Shown here one piece after another: positions 1-9,749 of a DNA stretch of 52,416 nucleotides (position 1 is the stretch's first letter; the number at the start of each line of letters is the position of its first letter). Source of the DNA: Pelobacter sp. UBA6093 (GTDB taxonomy: Bacteria; Desulfobacterota; Desulfuromonadia; Desulfuromonadales; Syntrophotaleaceae). The DNA lies in the NCBI GenBank assembly GCA_002435955.1, contig DIWZ01000041.1, positions 33,820 through 86,235 of the forward strand, read 5' to 3'. Both the position numbers and the translations under genes were made by a program. The notes below the pieces were generated by a model, which ran no database searches, was not told the DNA's origin, and was given only the letters and a program-made list of their open reading frames with translations.

Positions 1-8
1 GAAATATG

Positions 9-59
9 GGCCAAACAGCCGAATTTACAGCTGGCGCATGGATAGTCCGACAGCCTCCT
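9..59 (-). repeat. Family A palindromic repeat, copy 1 (partial at window edge)
   Basis: This stretch matches, in reverse orientation, the 64-bp element at 23262-23325 and 47598-47661. The arm GGATAGTCCGACAG-CTCCT is intact at 41-59, and the core (GCCGAATTT-CAGC-GGC-CATGG) is recognisable with substitutions and a small insertion. The other arm is degenerate. It directly abuts the stop codon of the SDR gene on the minus strand. Confidence 0.75.
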
Positions 60-831
60 ATGACACATATATCATCTTTCGCGTCATACCGCCATCGACG
101 GTAAAATTCTGTCCGGTAATAAACCCGGCGCGGGCAGATATCAAAAAAGTCACCAGTTCGGCAATATCTCCGGGTTGCCCGACCCGGCCCACCGGATGCT
201 GGGCATGATCTTCAAGGCGCAACTGCGGCGTATGGCACCTGGCGGTTTTTTGCCAATCGTCCACGGCTATCCAGCCGGGACTGATAGCATTGACCCGGAT
301 ATCCGGTCCCAGGCTGTTGGCCAGGGCGTGGGTCAGGGCGACGAGGCCGCCTTTGCTGGCGGCATAGGCTTCCCCGTGGGGTTCGGATTGCATAGCGCGT
401 GTGGAGGCGATGTTGACAATGGCGCCCCGGTTCCGGCGTAAAGCGGCGACTGCGTGTTTGCTGCAGAGAAACGCGCCGGTCAGATTGGTCGCAAGCACCC
501 TGTTCCAATCGTCCAGAGACAACGTCTCCACAGGCACGGGGTGCCCGACGCCATGACCGGCATTGTTGATCAGGGCATCCAGTCGTCCGAAACGCTCCAC
601 AATCCTGCCAATCATGTCGGCAACCTCCGCCTCTATTGCCACATCGACAGGAAAAACAGCCACTCTTTCGGCGTCGGCATACTCGGCCACGATTTCCTGA
701 CAGGCTTCGGCATCCCGGTCGGCAACCGCCACCTGCATGCCCGCCAACAGCAATGCGCGGGTAATCCCCTTGCCGATACCTTGCGCGCCACCGGTAACCA
801 GGGCTACGCGACCATCCAATCGGTCCTCCAT
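58..831 (-). CDS. SDR-family oxidoreductase (classical short-chain dehydrogenase)
   Basis: A 257-residue NAD(P)-dependent dehydrogenase/reductase, the usual length for classical SDRs. The N-terminal cofactor motif TGGAQGIG is at residues 13-20, the structural motif NNAG at 89-92, and the catalytic Ser143, Tyr156 and Lys160 (YAASK) are all present. The C-terminus has the typical ITGQNFTVDGG segment. An acid follows the second beta strand (VADRD), which favours NAD(H) over NADP(H); this is inference. The substrate cannot be told; sugar-alcohol and glucose/galactose 1-dehydrogenase-like SDRs look similar. The start at 831 is supported by GGGAGG a few bases upstream. The gene is divergent from the GlnE-like gene, and a family A repeat abuts its stop codon. 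Confidence 0.9.
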   Translation of the reverse strand: MEDRLDGRVALVTGGAQGIGKGITRALLLAGMQVAVADRDAEACQEIVAEYADAERVAVFPVDVAIEAEVADMIGRIVERFGRLDALINNAGHGVGHPVPVETLSLDDWNRVLATNLTGAFLCSKHAVAALRRNRGAIVNIASTRAMQSEPHGEAYAASKGGLVALTHALANSLGPDIRVNAISPGWIAVDDWQKTARCHTPQLRLEDHAQHPVGRVGQPGDIAELVTFLISARAGFITGQNFTVDGGMTRKMIYVS

Positions 832-964
832 GAATAACCTCCCGCATGTTTTATTGAGATTTTAATGCTGATATAGTAATTCTTAAACCAGCATCGCGCT
901 ATTTCAGACGAAAAATTCTCCGAGAAATGAGGCTCCGTAACCAGGCCGATAATAAGGAATGGGC

Positions 965-3061
965 ATGACTTTCAATTTATTGCAAAACTTCGATGTTTTT
1001 GAAAAATTCCGTGACCTGCCGACGCAGATCAAGGTTGCGGAGGATATTGCACTGCATAAAGAAAAACTCTCCCGGGACGTCTGGCAAATCGCCCTGGCAA
1101 CCACCGATAAGGAAGGGCTGTTATCCGTGGTTGCGGGGCTGTTGACTGCCTATGGCGCCAATATCAGCAGTGCCGATATTTTTGCAGTACCGGAGACTTC
1201 TGACCAAACAAGGCCACAGGCAACGACAATCAGTTTAGCCCGGATCATGGATATTTTCACGGTCAACCTGGCGGATGTGAACGACCCCGAGCGCACTCTG
1301 AGCGACCTGTTCGAGGAACTTGCCAACACCAACAGGGACATGGCCCAAAGCGGTATCGATGCGGTACGCGACAGACTCATCGACATGGTCGCCACGGCCA
1401 TCGAGACCAGGGCACCGTCAGGGGAACAATTATTGCCGGTGAAGATTGTCATCGATAACGACCTGTCCGATACGGACACGGTGGTGCGCATCACCTCGCA
1501 GGATATCCCCGGCTTCCTGTTCGCCTTTGCCAATGCGCTGGCCCTGCTGGAAATTAATATCGAACAGGCAACCATCCGTACCGAGGGCGGCGAAGTGCAC
1601 GACACTTTCTGGATCCGGAATCTGCACGGTCGCAAAATCCTCGATAAGGACAAATTGCAGGAGTTGCGCTTTGCCTGCGCCCTGATCAAGCAATTCGCCT
1701 ACCTGCTGCCGCATTGTCCGAACCCGGGGCAGGCCATCAGGCAGTTTCGGGACCTCGCCGCCCGCCTGCTGGAGGATCCGGAACGGGCAGCGGATTTTAC
1801 CAGCATCCAGTCGGCGCAAACCATGCAGACCCTCGCCAGCCTGATGGGGGTCAGCCGCTTTTTGTGGGAGGATTTTCTTCGCATGCAGCACGAAAACCTC
1901 TTCCCCCTGATACGCAACCGCGAGGAAATCGAAAAAACCCTCGACCGAAAGCAATGGTCGGATATGTTGCGAAAGGAACTGGAGGCTGCCGACAACTACG
2001 AACAAAAGGTCAAAATCCTTAACGACTTCAAAGACCGGGAAATGTTCCGCATCGATTTGCGGCATATCACCCGCACCATCGGCGACGTGGCTTTTTCACG
2101 CGAATTAACCACCCTGACCGACGTCATCGTAGCCCAAACGGCTGAAATCTGCCACGCGACCGTCGCTTCCCGCTTTGGTCGCCCCGAGGTGGAGGGCCAG
2201 CCTTGCAGCTCGTGCATTCTGGCGGCAGGCAAATACGGAGGCTGCGAAATGGGCTTTGCCTCGGACCTCGAACTGCTCTTCATCTACCAGGCACAGGGGA
2301 CTACGGGCGGACAGCGCTGCGTTGAAAACAGCCGCTATTTCGAAGAATTTGTCCGGACTTTTCTCAAGGCACTGAAATCGCGCAAGGAAGGTATTTTTGA
2401 AATAGATCTACGCCTGCGGCCGTTTGGCAATAAAGGAACCCTGGCCAGTTCCCTGCAAGCCTTTCAAAATTACTATGCCATCGACAGCCAGGCAGAACAG
2501 TTTGAAAGATTGGCCATGGTCAAGCTGCGGCCCATTGCCGGAGACGAAGGACTGCTGAGGCGGGTCATGGAAGCCCGAGACGCGTTTGTCTTTTCGGGTG
2601 CGCCCATCGACTACGCCAACATTCTGCACTTGCGGCGGAGGCAGGATGCAGAACTGGTGAAAAACGGCAGGGTCAATCTTAAACTCAGTGCGGGCGGGCT
2701 GGTGGATATCGAATATTTCCTGCAGGCCCAGCTTATCGAACACGGCGCCGCCGATCCGGCCTTGCGGGTTTCCAATGCCATGCAGGGTCTTAACCGCCTG
2801 GAAGCCGCTGGTTGGATCGCCCCCGCGCGAGCCAATGACCTGCGCCGCGCCTATCGATGCTTTCGCCGTACCATCGATGCCCTGCGAGCGGTACGCGGCA
2901 ATGCCAGGGATCTTACCCTGCCCCTGCCCAAGTCACCCGATTATCTCTACCTTTCCCGGCGACTGGGGTTCGCAAACCCAGAGGAATTGAGTGCGGAAAT
3001 CGCCTGGAGCCGCGAGCTGAGCCGCAACCTTTGGATTACCCGTTCCAGAGCCCTGCCCTGA
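965..3061 (+). CDS. ACT-ACT-GlnE-like nucleotidyltransferase domain protein
   Basis: A 698-residue cytoplasmic protein that fuses two N-terminal ACT-type ligand-binding domains (about residues 38-108 and 170-233) to one domain resembling glutamine synthetase adenylyltransferase/deadenylase GlnE. The nucleotidyltransferase signature is GGCEMGFASDLELLFIY, with Ser433-Asp434 and Glu436 where GlnE usually has a second Asp. A later FEIDLRLRPFGNKG segment matches the conserved GlnE region. Canonical GlnE (about 950 residues) has two such domains and no ACT domains; ACT pairs are typical of the C-terminus of GlnD. A role in modifying glutamine synthetase or another nitrogen regulator in response to an amino acid is plausible but unproven. 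ATG codons occur at 959 and 965; AAGGA at 954-958 gives correct spacing only for 965. The divergent spacer holds a 6-bp inverted repeat (865-870 / 889-894). Confidence 0.85.
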   Translation: MTFNLLQNFDVFEKFRDLPTQIKVAEDIALHKEKLSRDVWQIALATTDKEGLLSVVAGLLTAYGANISSADIFAVPETSDQTRPQATTISLARIMDIFTVNLADVNDPERTLSDLFEELANTNRDMAQSGIDAVRDRLIDMVATAIETRAPSGEQLLPVKIVIDNDLSDTDTVVRITSQDIPGFLFAFANALALLEINIEQATIRTEGGEVHDTFWIRNLHGRKILDKDKLQELRFACALIKQFAYLLPHCPNPGQAIRQFRDLAARLLEDPERAADFTSIQSAQTMQTLASLMGVSRFLWEDFLRMQHENLFPLIRNREEIEKTLDRKQWSDMLRKELEAADNYEQKVKILNDFKDREMFRIDLRHITRTIGDVAFSRELTTLTDVIVAQTAEICHATVASRFGRPEVEGQPCSSCILAAGKYGGCEMGFASDLELLFIYQAQGTTGGQRCVENSRYFEEFVRTFLKALKSRKEGIFEIDLRLRPFGNKGTLASSLQAFQNYYAIDSQAEQFERLAMVKLRPIAGDEGLLRRVMEARDAFVFSGAPIDYANILHLRRRQDAELVKNGRVNLKLSAGGLVDIEYFLQAQLIEHGAADPALRVSNAMQGLNRLEAAGWIAPARANDLRRAYRCFRRTIDALRAVRGNARDLTLPLPKSPDYLYLSRRLGFANPEELSAEIAWSRELSRNLWITRSRALP

Positions 3062-3279
3062 GGCCTTGCTGCGCGGATCAATCTGACATATCTTGCGGAT
3101 AGTTCTTTGCATCATCTTGCATGCCCACTCACGACAATTTGCTGTCACAGTAAATATTGACGGTCGGTTGCAGCAGTCCTACTGCATCCAGGGCGCCAAG
3201 TGAGACACATTTTCCTGATGAGGTTCAATTCTCAGCTCAGAGTAAATTATCCCATAGAAACACGAATTAAACCTTTCAA

Positions 3280-3306
3280 ACCTCAGCACATAGGATGTGC
3301 TGAGGT
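3280..3306. other. Perfect 12-bp hairpin in a 458-bp gene-free gap
   Basis: Positions 3062-3519 hold no convincing gene. The only clear structure is a perfect inverted repeat: ACCTCAGCACAT (3280-3291), loop AGG, then its complement (3295-3306). No T-run follows on either strand, so it is not a standard terminator; it could be an operator or an RNA stem. Function unknown. Confidence 0.55.
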
Positions 3307-3519
3307 ACGAAGCGCATCGGTCAAGGTCGTAAAGGCTACTGGAGCACTATATTATATGTCAGGTGCAGACATGATCATCCCCCAACTGATAACCACGGCT
3401 AATCACGTTCATTTTTGTATTGAAATTTAGCAGGTTCTCGCCCTATTCTCTGAAAAATTCGCGGCCCTGCCGCAGTCTTGGAATGTAAACCAATCATTCA
3501 AGTATATGGATTAAACACT

Positions 3520-3639
3520 ATGAAAAATTTGATTTTTTTGCCTATAATGAGCTTGGCGCCAAGCGCCTGCAACACGCTCTCGGGCATGGGCAAGGACATT
3601 GAAAAAGCCGGTGAGGCCATCCAGAGAAGTACCCATTAG
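3520..3639 (+). CDS. Entericidin-like small lipoprotein
   Basis: A 39-residue reading frame ending at the TAG at 3637. It starts MKNLIFLPIMSL, has Cys17 in a PSAC lipobox-like context, and continues CNTLSGMGKDIEKAGEAIQ, which matches the mature part of the entericidin A/B family (CNT-x-x-G-x-GKDI). Entericidins are tiny outer-membrane-associated lipoproteins that in enterobacteria act as a toxin/antidote pair; here only one copy is seen. The hydrophobic segment is short and Pro at -3 of the lipobox is unusual, so processing is uncertain. No strong ribosome binding site precedes the ATG. It lies upstream of ettA with a 133-bp gap and is probably transcribed alone. Confidence 0.7.
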   Translation: MKNLIFLPIMSLAPSACNTLSGMGKDIEKAGEAIQRSTH

Positions 3640-3772
3640 ACTCCGCGCTCTTGAGCTCCACTGAGATATTCGCAACCCCATGCCTCCATATGCCGCCCGC
3701 AACGGCACCCGTGAATTCAGTTGAGCATTTCCGCTGATCACCCCTTACGCACCCATAGCAGGAGAACTTTTT

Positions 3773-5458
<1,686 letters not shown>

Positions 5459-5468
5459 AAAAAAGGGG

Positions 5469-5498
5469 GGGGGGCAGCGGCTTGTGCCGCTGCCCCCC
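5469..5498 (+). terminator. Hairpin terminator after ettA
   Basis: A perfect 13-bp GC-rich stem (GGGGGGCAGCGGC, loop TTGT, complement) starts 11 bases past the ettA stop. It is followed only by TTAT rather than a long T-run, so termination efficiency is uncertain. Confidence 0.7.
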
Positions 5499-5502
5499 TT
5501 AT

Positions 5503-5594
5503 CAGTTGTCAGTTGTCAGCACTCACTCCTCAGCACTCAGCACTCAGCCCTCAGCCCTCAGCCCTCAGCCCTCAGCACTCAGCACTCAGCCCTG
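5503..5594. repeat. Degenerate heptamer repeat array 1
   Basis: Tandem 7-bp units in phase: CAGTTGT twice, then a run of CAGCACT and CAGCCCT units. It directly follows the ettA terminator. A longer array of the same unit types in the same order lies at 12301-12456. The array is open in several frames but has no sign of being coding. Confidence 0.9.
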
Positions 5595-5738
5595 TTTTCT
5601 GCGCACATCCTGCCGTCATGGCGCGATGTCTGCAACAACTATACAACAATCACCGGGCCAACAACGGTCGCCAACGCCTGATAAGGCAGGAAACCATCCA
5701 TGGCAACGTCACGGCACAACCATAAAAGGAGCTATCCC

Positions 5739-6002
5739 ATGTGCAAAACGCCCCCTGAAAAACAGCTGTTGAGTGCCGAGGAAGTCGCTCAGGAACTCGG
5801 TACAACCGCGCTGAACGTGCTGCTTTACATCAAACGCGGGCAGTTAGCCGGACAGGAAATCGAAGGCAAGTGGTACGTTGAAGCAGCCAGCCTCGTAGCG
5901 CTCAAATCGCAATCGGCAGCGGTCGGATCGGCACCCTGCACCCCGTCCTGCGGCCACGGCAAACAGGGCGGACATGGCGGCGGATGCGGCGGATGCCATT
6001 AA
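5739..6002 (+). CDS. Small HTH protein with Cys/His/Gly-rich metal-binding tail
   Basis: An 87-residue protein. Residues 9-52 form an excisionase/MerR-like helix-turn-helix (LSAEEVAQELGTTALNVLLY, then a wing ending GKWYVE). The C-terminal tail (66-87) is Cys/His/Gly rich, with Cys67, Cys71, His73, His79, Cys83, Cys86 and His87, and probably binds a metal ion. This suggests a metal- or redox-responsive DNA-binding protein; that is inference. The start at 5739 has AAGGAG at good spacing; an upstream in-frame ATG at 5700 lacks one. The next two genes follow in the same direction, so the three may form an operon. Confidence 0.75.
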   Translation: MCKTPPEKQLLSAEEVAQELGTTALNVLLYIKRGQLAGQEIEGKWYVEAASLVALKSQSAAVGSAPCTPSCGHGKQGGHGGGCGGCH

Positions 6003-6039
6003 ATTGCCTGTATTTTAGGCACACACCAGGGAGATCGCT

Positions 6040-6339
6040 ATGGACATAAACATCAAACCTTCGGATTTATGGTACCGGTATGCACGCAAAAAAGAAGTGC
6101 GGGAACTTCCAAGATTTGAAGGCACACCGGACGCGCACCCTTTCGATGCCAACAACCTGTATGAAGTGCTCCCCATGTTCGAAGCCGTGATGAACGCTGT
6201 GGGCACCGATGACGCTCATGTACTGCGCGAACTGGAAGAAATCCTCAACCGCGGGGTACCGGGGTTTTTAACCCGCCGCGACGAGGTCTACGATTATCTG
6301 CTCGGCTCCATACGTGAAGTGCTGCGCGAGGACTGGTAA
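6040..6339 (+). CDS. Conserved hypothetical protein (99 aa)
   Basis: A 99-residue acidic soluble protein with no recognised domain. It contains aromatic and charged N-terminal segments (DLWYRYARKKEVRELP) and two amphipathic helices. A GGGAG-type ribosome binding site precedes the ATG. It lies between the HTH/Cys-tail gene (37-bp gap) and the macro-like gene (2-bp gap after its stop), so it is probably translated together with them. Function unknown. Confidence 0.7.
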   Translation: MDINIKPSDLWYRYARKKEVRELPRFEGTPDAHPFDANNLYEVLPMFEAVMNAVGTDDAHVLRELEEILNRGVPGFLTRRDEVYDYLLGSIREVLREDW

Positions 6340-6341
6340 TC

Positions 6342-6773
6342 ATGCGGGAGATTTTCGGCGACCTGTGGTCCTGGCACGGCCGCGCGATCATCGTCATTAC
6401 CACTGGTGGTCAGGTGAGCTTCAAGGGCAACTGTTCCATGCCGCGTGGCTGTGCCGGCCAGGCCCGGCAGCGGTTTCCGGACCTGCCTGCCCGATTGGGG
6501 GAACTGATCCGTTGCCACGGCAACCAGGTTTTCGATCTCGGCAACGGCATCGTATCTTATCCCGTGGAAAACACCCCGTTTGAAGTCCCGAACCTTCGAC
6601 TCATCGAGCGTTCCTGTCTTCAGCTCAAAGCACTGACCGACCGCAACGGCTGGCCGCTGGTGATTTTGCCGCGGCCCGGCTGCGGCGGTGGCGGGCTATC
6701 GTGGCAGGAAGTGCGTCCTATTCTGGAACGTCACCTGGATGATCGGTTCGAGGTCATAACTCTGCCCGAATAG
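6342..6773 (+). CDS. Macro-domain-like (ADP-ribose-binding-like) protein
   Basis: A 143-residue protein that resembles a small family annotated as ADP-ribose-binding or macro-like. It opens with a GDLW segment, then VITTGG, a GCAGQA motif (compare the macro-domain GCAxA loop), and a late RPGCGGGGLSWQEVRPIL segment that looks like the phosphate-binding glycine loop followed by W-x-E-V. The protein ends DDRFEVITLPE. It probably binds an ADP-ribose-like nucleotide; hydrolase activity cannot be judged from sequence. The ATG is 2 bp after the stop of the preceding gene, indicating coupling. Confidence 0.7.
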   Translation: MREIFGDLWSWHGRAIIVITTGGQVSFKGNCSMPRGCAGQARQRFPDLPARLGELIRCHGNQVFDLGNGIVSYPVENTPFEVPNLRLIERSCLQLKALTDRNGWPLVILPRPGCGGGGLSWQEVRPILERHLDDRFEVITLPE

Positions 6774-6919
6774 ATTTCAATCGCTTCATCGATCAAATTA
6801 CCGAAAAATCATGAAAGTTATCGCGCACTCGCTGACATTGCTGTTTAAGCAACCTCAAAGAAAATTACGAAAACTTATTTTATTTCGCAAGGTTAATACA
6901 CATTTCTTCAAGCTGGTTA

Positions 6920-7912
6920 TCAGAGCATATTGACCACGATCCTCCCCTTCAACTGCCCGGCCAGCATCCTGTCGATGCAGGCATCGAGTTCGTCAAGGAT
7001 CTTTTCGGTACACAGCTCATCCAATACATCCGGTTTCCATTCTCCAGCAAGCTTTTGCCACAGGCATAGCCTGTCCGCCATCGGGTAGTGTTGCGAATCG
7101 ATGCCGATAAGCGTTATCCCGCGAAGTATGAACGGGTAGACCGTCAGGTTTATATCGGCCGACGCCACGTTGCCACAGCAGGTGACAACCCCCAGCGGAC
7201 CGGTCGATTTGATCATGTTTTCCAGCATGGTCCCGCCAACCGTATCGATGCCTCCGGCCCATTGCGCCTGCAACAAAGGTCTTTTGTCCGGATTTTGAAA
7301 CTCTTCACGAGACACGATGCGATAGGCACCGAGATGCTTTAAAAAAGCGTGTTCCGTTGACTTGCCGGTAACAGCCACGACTCGATACCCCTGTTTTGCA
7401 AGAAGCGCTACGCTCATGGAACCCACACCGCCAGTGGCGCCGGTGACAACAACGTCACCCGCATCGGGCGGTACATGAACTCCAAGCTTTGCCACGCTGA
7501 TACCTGCCGTAAATCCAGCCGTTCCAAAGATCATGGCCTGTTTGAGGGTCAACCCTTGGGGCGGCTTAAGCGCCCATTGTGCCGGAACTCGGATATACTG
7601 ACCAAAACCGCCATCTGTATTCATGCCCAAATCGTAGCCCGTTACAATAACATGATCGCCTGTTCCAAAGGCCGGATCATCCGAATGCTCAACGATGCCG
7701 GCGGCATCGATACCGGGTGTATGGGGATAATTTTTCGTTACCCCCTTATTACCCGTCGCCGACAGAGCATCTTTGTAATTCAAAGAGGAATAAGCAACCC
7801 GGATCAGCAAGGTGCCGGCGGGCAGTTGGTCGATAGTCCTGGTTTTAACTGCCCGAGCATATGCCTGATCCTGTTCTTCCACTACCAGGGCTTTAAACTC
7901 CTTAGCGGCCAT
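6920..7912 (-). CDS. acuI: YhdH/YhfP-family NADPH-dependent reductase (acryloyl-CoA reductase-like)
   Basis: A 330-residue zinc-independent MDR (medium-chain dehydrogenase/reductase) protein. It has the family opening FKALVVEE, the SSLNYKDALSATG segment and a Rossmann motif (VTGATGGVGSMSVALLAKQG). The family is typified by AcuI/YhdH, which reduces acryloyl-CoA to propionyl-CoA with NADPH. Activity on acrylyl-CoA or a quinone-like enone is inferred from the family. A very good ribosome binding site (AAGGAGG) precedes the ATG at 7912. It stands alone, convergent with the macro-like gene across a 146-bp gap with no clear terminator. Confidence 0.88.
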   Translation of the reverse strand: MAAKEFKALVVEEQDQAYARAVKTRTIDQLPAGTLLIRVAYSSLNYKDALSATGNKGVTKNYPHTPGIDAAGIVEHSDDPAFGTGDHVIVTGYDLGMNTDGGFGQYIRVPAQWALKPPQGLTLKQAMIFGTAGFTAGISVAKLGVHVPPDAGDVVVTGATGGVGSMSVALLAKQGYRVVAVTGKSTEHAFLKHLGAYRIVSREEFQNPDKRPLLQAQWAGGIDTVGGTMLENMIKSTGPLGVVTCCGNVASADINLTVYPFILRGITLIGIDSQHYPMADRLCLWQKLAGEWKPDVLDELCTEKILDELDACIDRMLAGQLKGRIVVNML

Positions 7913-8343
7913 GGCGAGCCTCCTTTTAAAAGAATTCCTTCCATTATACCCGCGTCGCCACCCACCGCGTGAAACCTCTTCCCCTACCCCGATCCGAACG
8001 TAGCTTTTTGCGTAACTTCGAAAGCCGTTCGCTTGTTGCGGCCGGACCCGAATTAGCCCACGAAAAGATCGTCGAAGGAGTCATGCTTTGAATTGCGTAT
8101 TTCATATCCCCTTCAAGGTTTTTTTACTTTCCTCAAGTGCCTTGAAAAACGCCTAACCAGTGATAGTGTTAATCAAAGAAATTTCAATCAAGGGCACACA
8201 TATTTTCATAAAATTAATCCCTTTTCGTAGGTAAGACAAAGGGCTTTTTCATTTTCAACCTGGCGCAACAGACTTTCCCAAGAGTTGGTCCGACAGACTC
8301 CTGGCGGAAGGCATACAATAACCCCACTTAAATGGAGGCAACC
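7913..8343. other. Long intergenic region with a family A fragment
   Basis: No gene is seen in this 431-bp divergent spacer. It contains an imperfect hairpin around 7998-8035 (GAACG paired with CGTTC, with GCTTT/AAAGC inside). At 8288-8302 there is a 15-base exact match (GTCCGACAGACTCCT) to one arm of the family A palindrome, without the rest of the element. Promoters for the two flanking genes must lie here but no convincing -35/-10 pair was found. Confidence 0.6.
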
Positions 8344-8721
8344 ATGAAGGTTAGCACCAGAAAACAAACCATTTTTTTCAGCTTGGGCCTACTAGCTCTT
8401 ACGGCCTGCGCGCCTGCCATGCAACCGCCAACAAGCCAGATGGCCCTGGCTGAATCCGCCGTGGATAAAGCTACGGCCTCCGGTGCCTATGAGCACTCAC
8501 CTCTGGAACTGAAAACGGCCCAGGACAAGGTTGAAATGGCCAAGACGGCCATCCGGGACAAGAAGTATGAAGAGGCAGAACGGCTTTTGCAACAGGCGGA
8601 AATAGATGCGCGACTGGCCGAGGCGAAATCCCGCACGGTGCAATCCGAGAAAGCCGTAGAGACGTTGCAACAAGGCATTGATATGCTGCGTGAAGAAATC
8701 CAGCGTAAACTCGCCCAGTAA
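8344..8721 (+). CDS. DUF4398-type coiled-coil lipoprotein
   Basis: A 125-residue lipoprotein. The signal peptide MKVSTRKQTIFFSLGLLALTAC ends in a clean LTAC lipobox with Cys22, with no Asp at +2. The mature part is an alpha-helical coiled coil rich in Ala, Glu, Lys and Gln (about 30-125), typical of DUF4398 proteins of the periplasm or outer membrane. The longest frame starts at 8332, but GGAGG at 8335-8339 gives correct spacing only for the ATG at 8344. A gene for an OmpA-domain lipoprotein with a similar helical region follows 32 bp later, so the two probably form an operon tethering the outer membrane to peptidoglycan (inference). Confidence 0.85.
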   Translation: MKVSTRKQTIFFSLGLLALTACAPAMQPPTSQMALAESAVDKATASGAYEHSPLELKTAQDKVEMAKTAIRDKKYEEAERLLQQAEIDARLAEAKSRTVQSEKAVETLQQGIDMLREEIQRKLAQ

Positions 8722-8753
8722 TTGGCATAAAACTAAATAATCGGGAGGCAACC

Positions 8754-9650
8754 ATGTCGATAACAAAGAATAGAACCAAACTTTTCTTCGGAATTGCCGG
8801 AGTTATGATGGCCGCAATGGCGCTATCGGGATGTGCGCAGAAAGTTAGGAGCAATGCCGCGCTGGATGAAGCCAAGGCAGCCTATCAGGCAGCGCAGGCC
8901 AACCCGACCGTAATGCGTAGCGCTGCTCTGGAGCTGAAAAAGGCCGAAGAGGCTCTTACCAAAGCAGAAGAAACCTTCCAGGAAAAAGGGGAGTTGGCTG
9001 TCGTGGAACATCAAGCCTACATCTCCAAGCAGCACTCCGCCATTGCGCAGGAAATTGCCAACCAGAAAATCGCAGAGGATGCCATAGCGCAGGCCAGTGC
9101 CGAGCGCAACAAGGTTCTTCTGGAAGCCCGAGATGCCGAAATTAGCCTTGCCCAGCAGCAGACCGAAGCTCAGAGAGCTGCTGCCGAAAAAGCCATGGGC
9201 GATGTCACCACCGCACAGGAAAGAGCGGCCAAACTTGAGCAGGAAATCGCTGAACTGCAAGCGGTAAAAGCGGATCGTGGTCTGGTCATGACTCTTGGCG
9301 AGGTGGTATTTGACGTCAACAAGGCCGACCTGAAGCCGGGCGGCATCGTGACCGTCGACAAACTGGCTGCCTTCATGAAGGAATATCCCAACCGGCGGGT
9401 TATGATTGAAGGGTTCACCGACAGTACCGGAACGCCCGAATACAATAAGGGCTTGTCCGAGCGCCGTGCCCTTGCCGTACGTAATGCCCTTCTCGACAAA
9501 GGGGTCGAATCCAATCGTGTCGATATCCGTGGGTATGGCATAGAATTCCCGGTGGCAACCAATGCTACGGCAGCCGGTCGCCAGATGAACCGCAGGGTTG
9601 AAATCATTATCTCTGACGAAGCAGGCGTTATCCCTGCCCGCACCAAATAA
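8754..9650 (+). CDS. OmpA-family peptidoglycan-binding lipoprotein with coiled-coil region
   Basis: A 298-residue lipoprotein. The signal peptide ends LSGC (Cys27). Residues about 35-180 form a long Ala/Glu/Lys helical region of the DUF4398 type, and the C-terminal OmpA/MotB-like domain (about 185-290) includes TLGEVVFDVNKADLKPGG and the peptidoglycan-binding stretch EGFTDSTGTPEYNKGLSERR (TD and LSxxRA-type positions). Such proteins anchor the outer membrane to the cell wall. The preceding lipoprotein gene shares the helical part. A GGGAGG ribosome binding site precedes the ATG; a strong bidirectional terminator follows. Confidence 0.92.
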   Translation: MSITKNRTKLFFGIAGVMMAAMALSGCAQKVRSNAALDEAKAAYQAAQANPTVMRSAALELKKAEEALTKAEETFQEKGELAVVEHQAYISKQHSAIAQEIANQKIAEDAIAQASAERNKVLLEARDAEISLAQQQTEAQRAAAEKAMGDVTTAQERAAKLEQEIAELQAVKADRGLVMTLGEVVFDVNKADLKPGGIVTVDKLAAFMKEYPNRRVMIEGFTDSTGTPEYNKGLSERRALAVRNALLDKGVESNRVDIRGYGIEFPVATNATAAGRQMNRRVEIIISDEAGVIPARTK

Positions 9651-9702
9651 GCAGATATTGATTCTGAACGACTAACGGCCTACTTCGGTAGACACGAATT
9701 AA

Positions 9703-9736
9703 AACGGGGCTGGTTGCCATGGCAACCAGCCCCGTT
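9703..9736. terminator. Bidirectional terminator between convergent genes
   Basis: A perfect inverted repeat with 16-base arms (AACGGGGCTGGTTGCC and complement) around a 2-base centre. It is flanked by AAAA on the left and TTCATTT on the right, and sits between the OmpA lipoprotein gene (plus) and the DUF4824 gene (minus). Confidence 0.85.
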
Positions 9737-9749
9737 CATTTAACCGAGA

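Noticed and set aside
3200..3430. A 76-codon open frame in the gap after the GlnE-like gene
   Set aside because: No ribosome binding site, no family resemblance, and it runs through the perfect hairpin at 3280-3306.
5503..5594. CRISPR-like array
   Set aside because: Units are 7-bp tandem repeats without unique spacers, and no cas genes are present.
7996..8040. A second GEMM-type riboswitch upstream of the AcuI-like gene
   Set aside because: A GCAAAAAGCTACG segment recalls the aptamer, but the tetraloop stem and the remaining conserved parts are missing.
8332..8343. Earlier start codon for the first lipoprotein gene
   Set aside because: That ATG overlaps the GGAGG site that serves the ATG at 8344.
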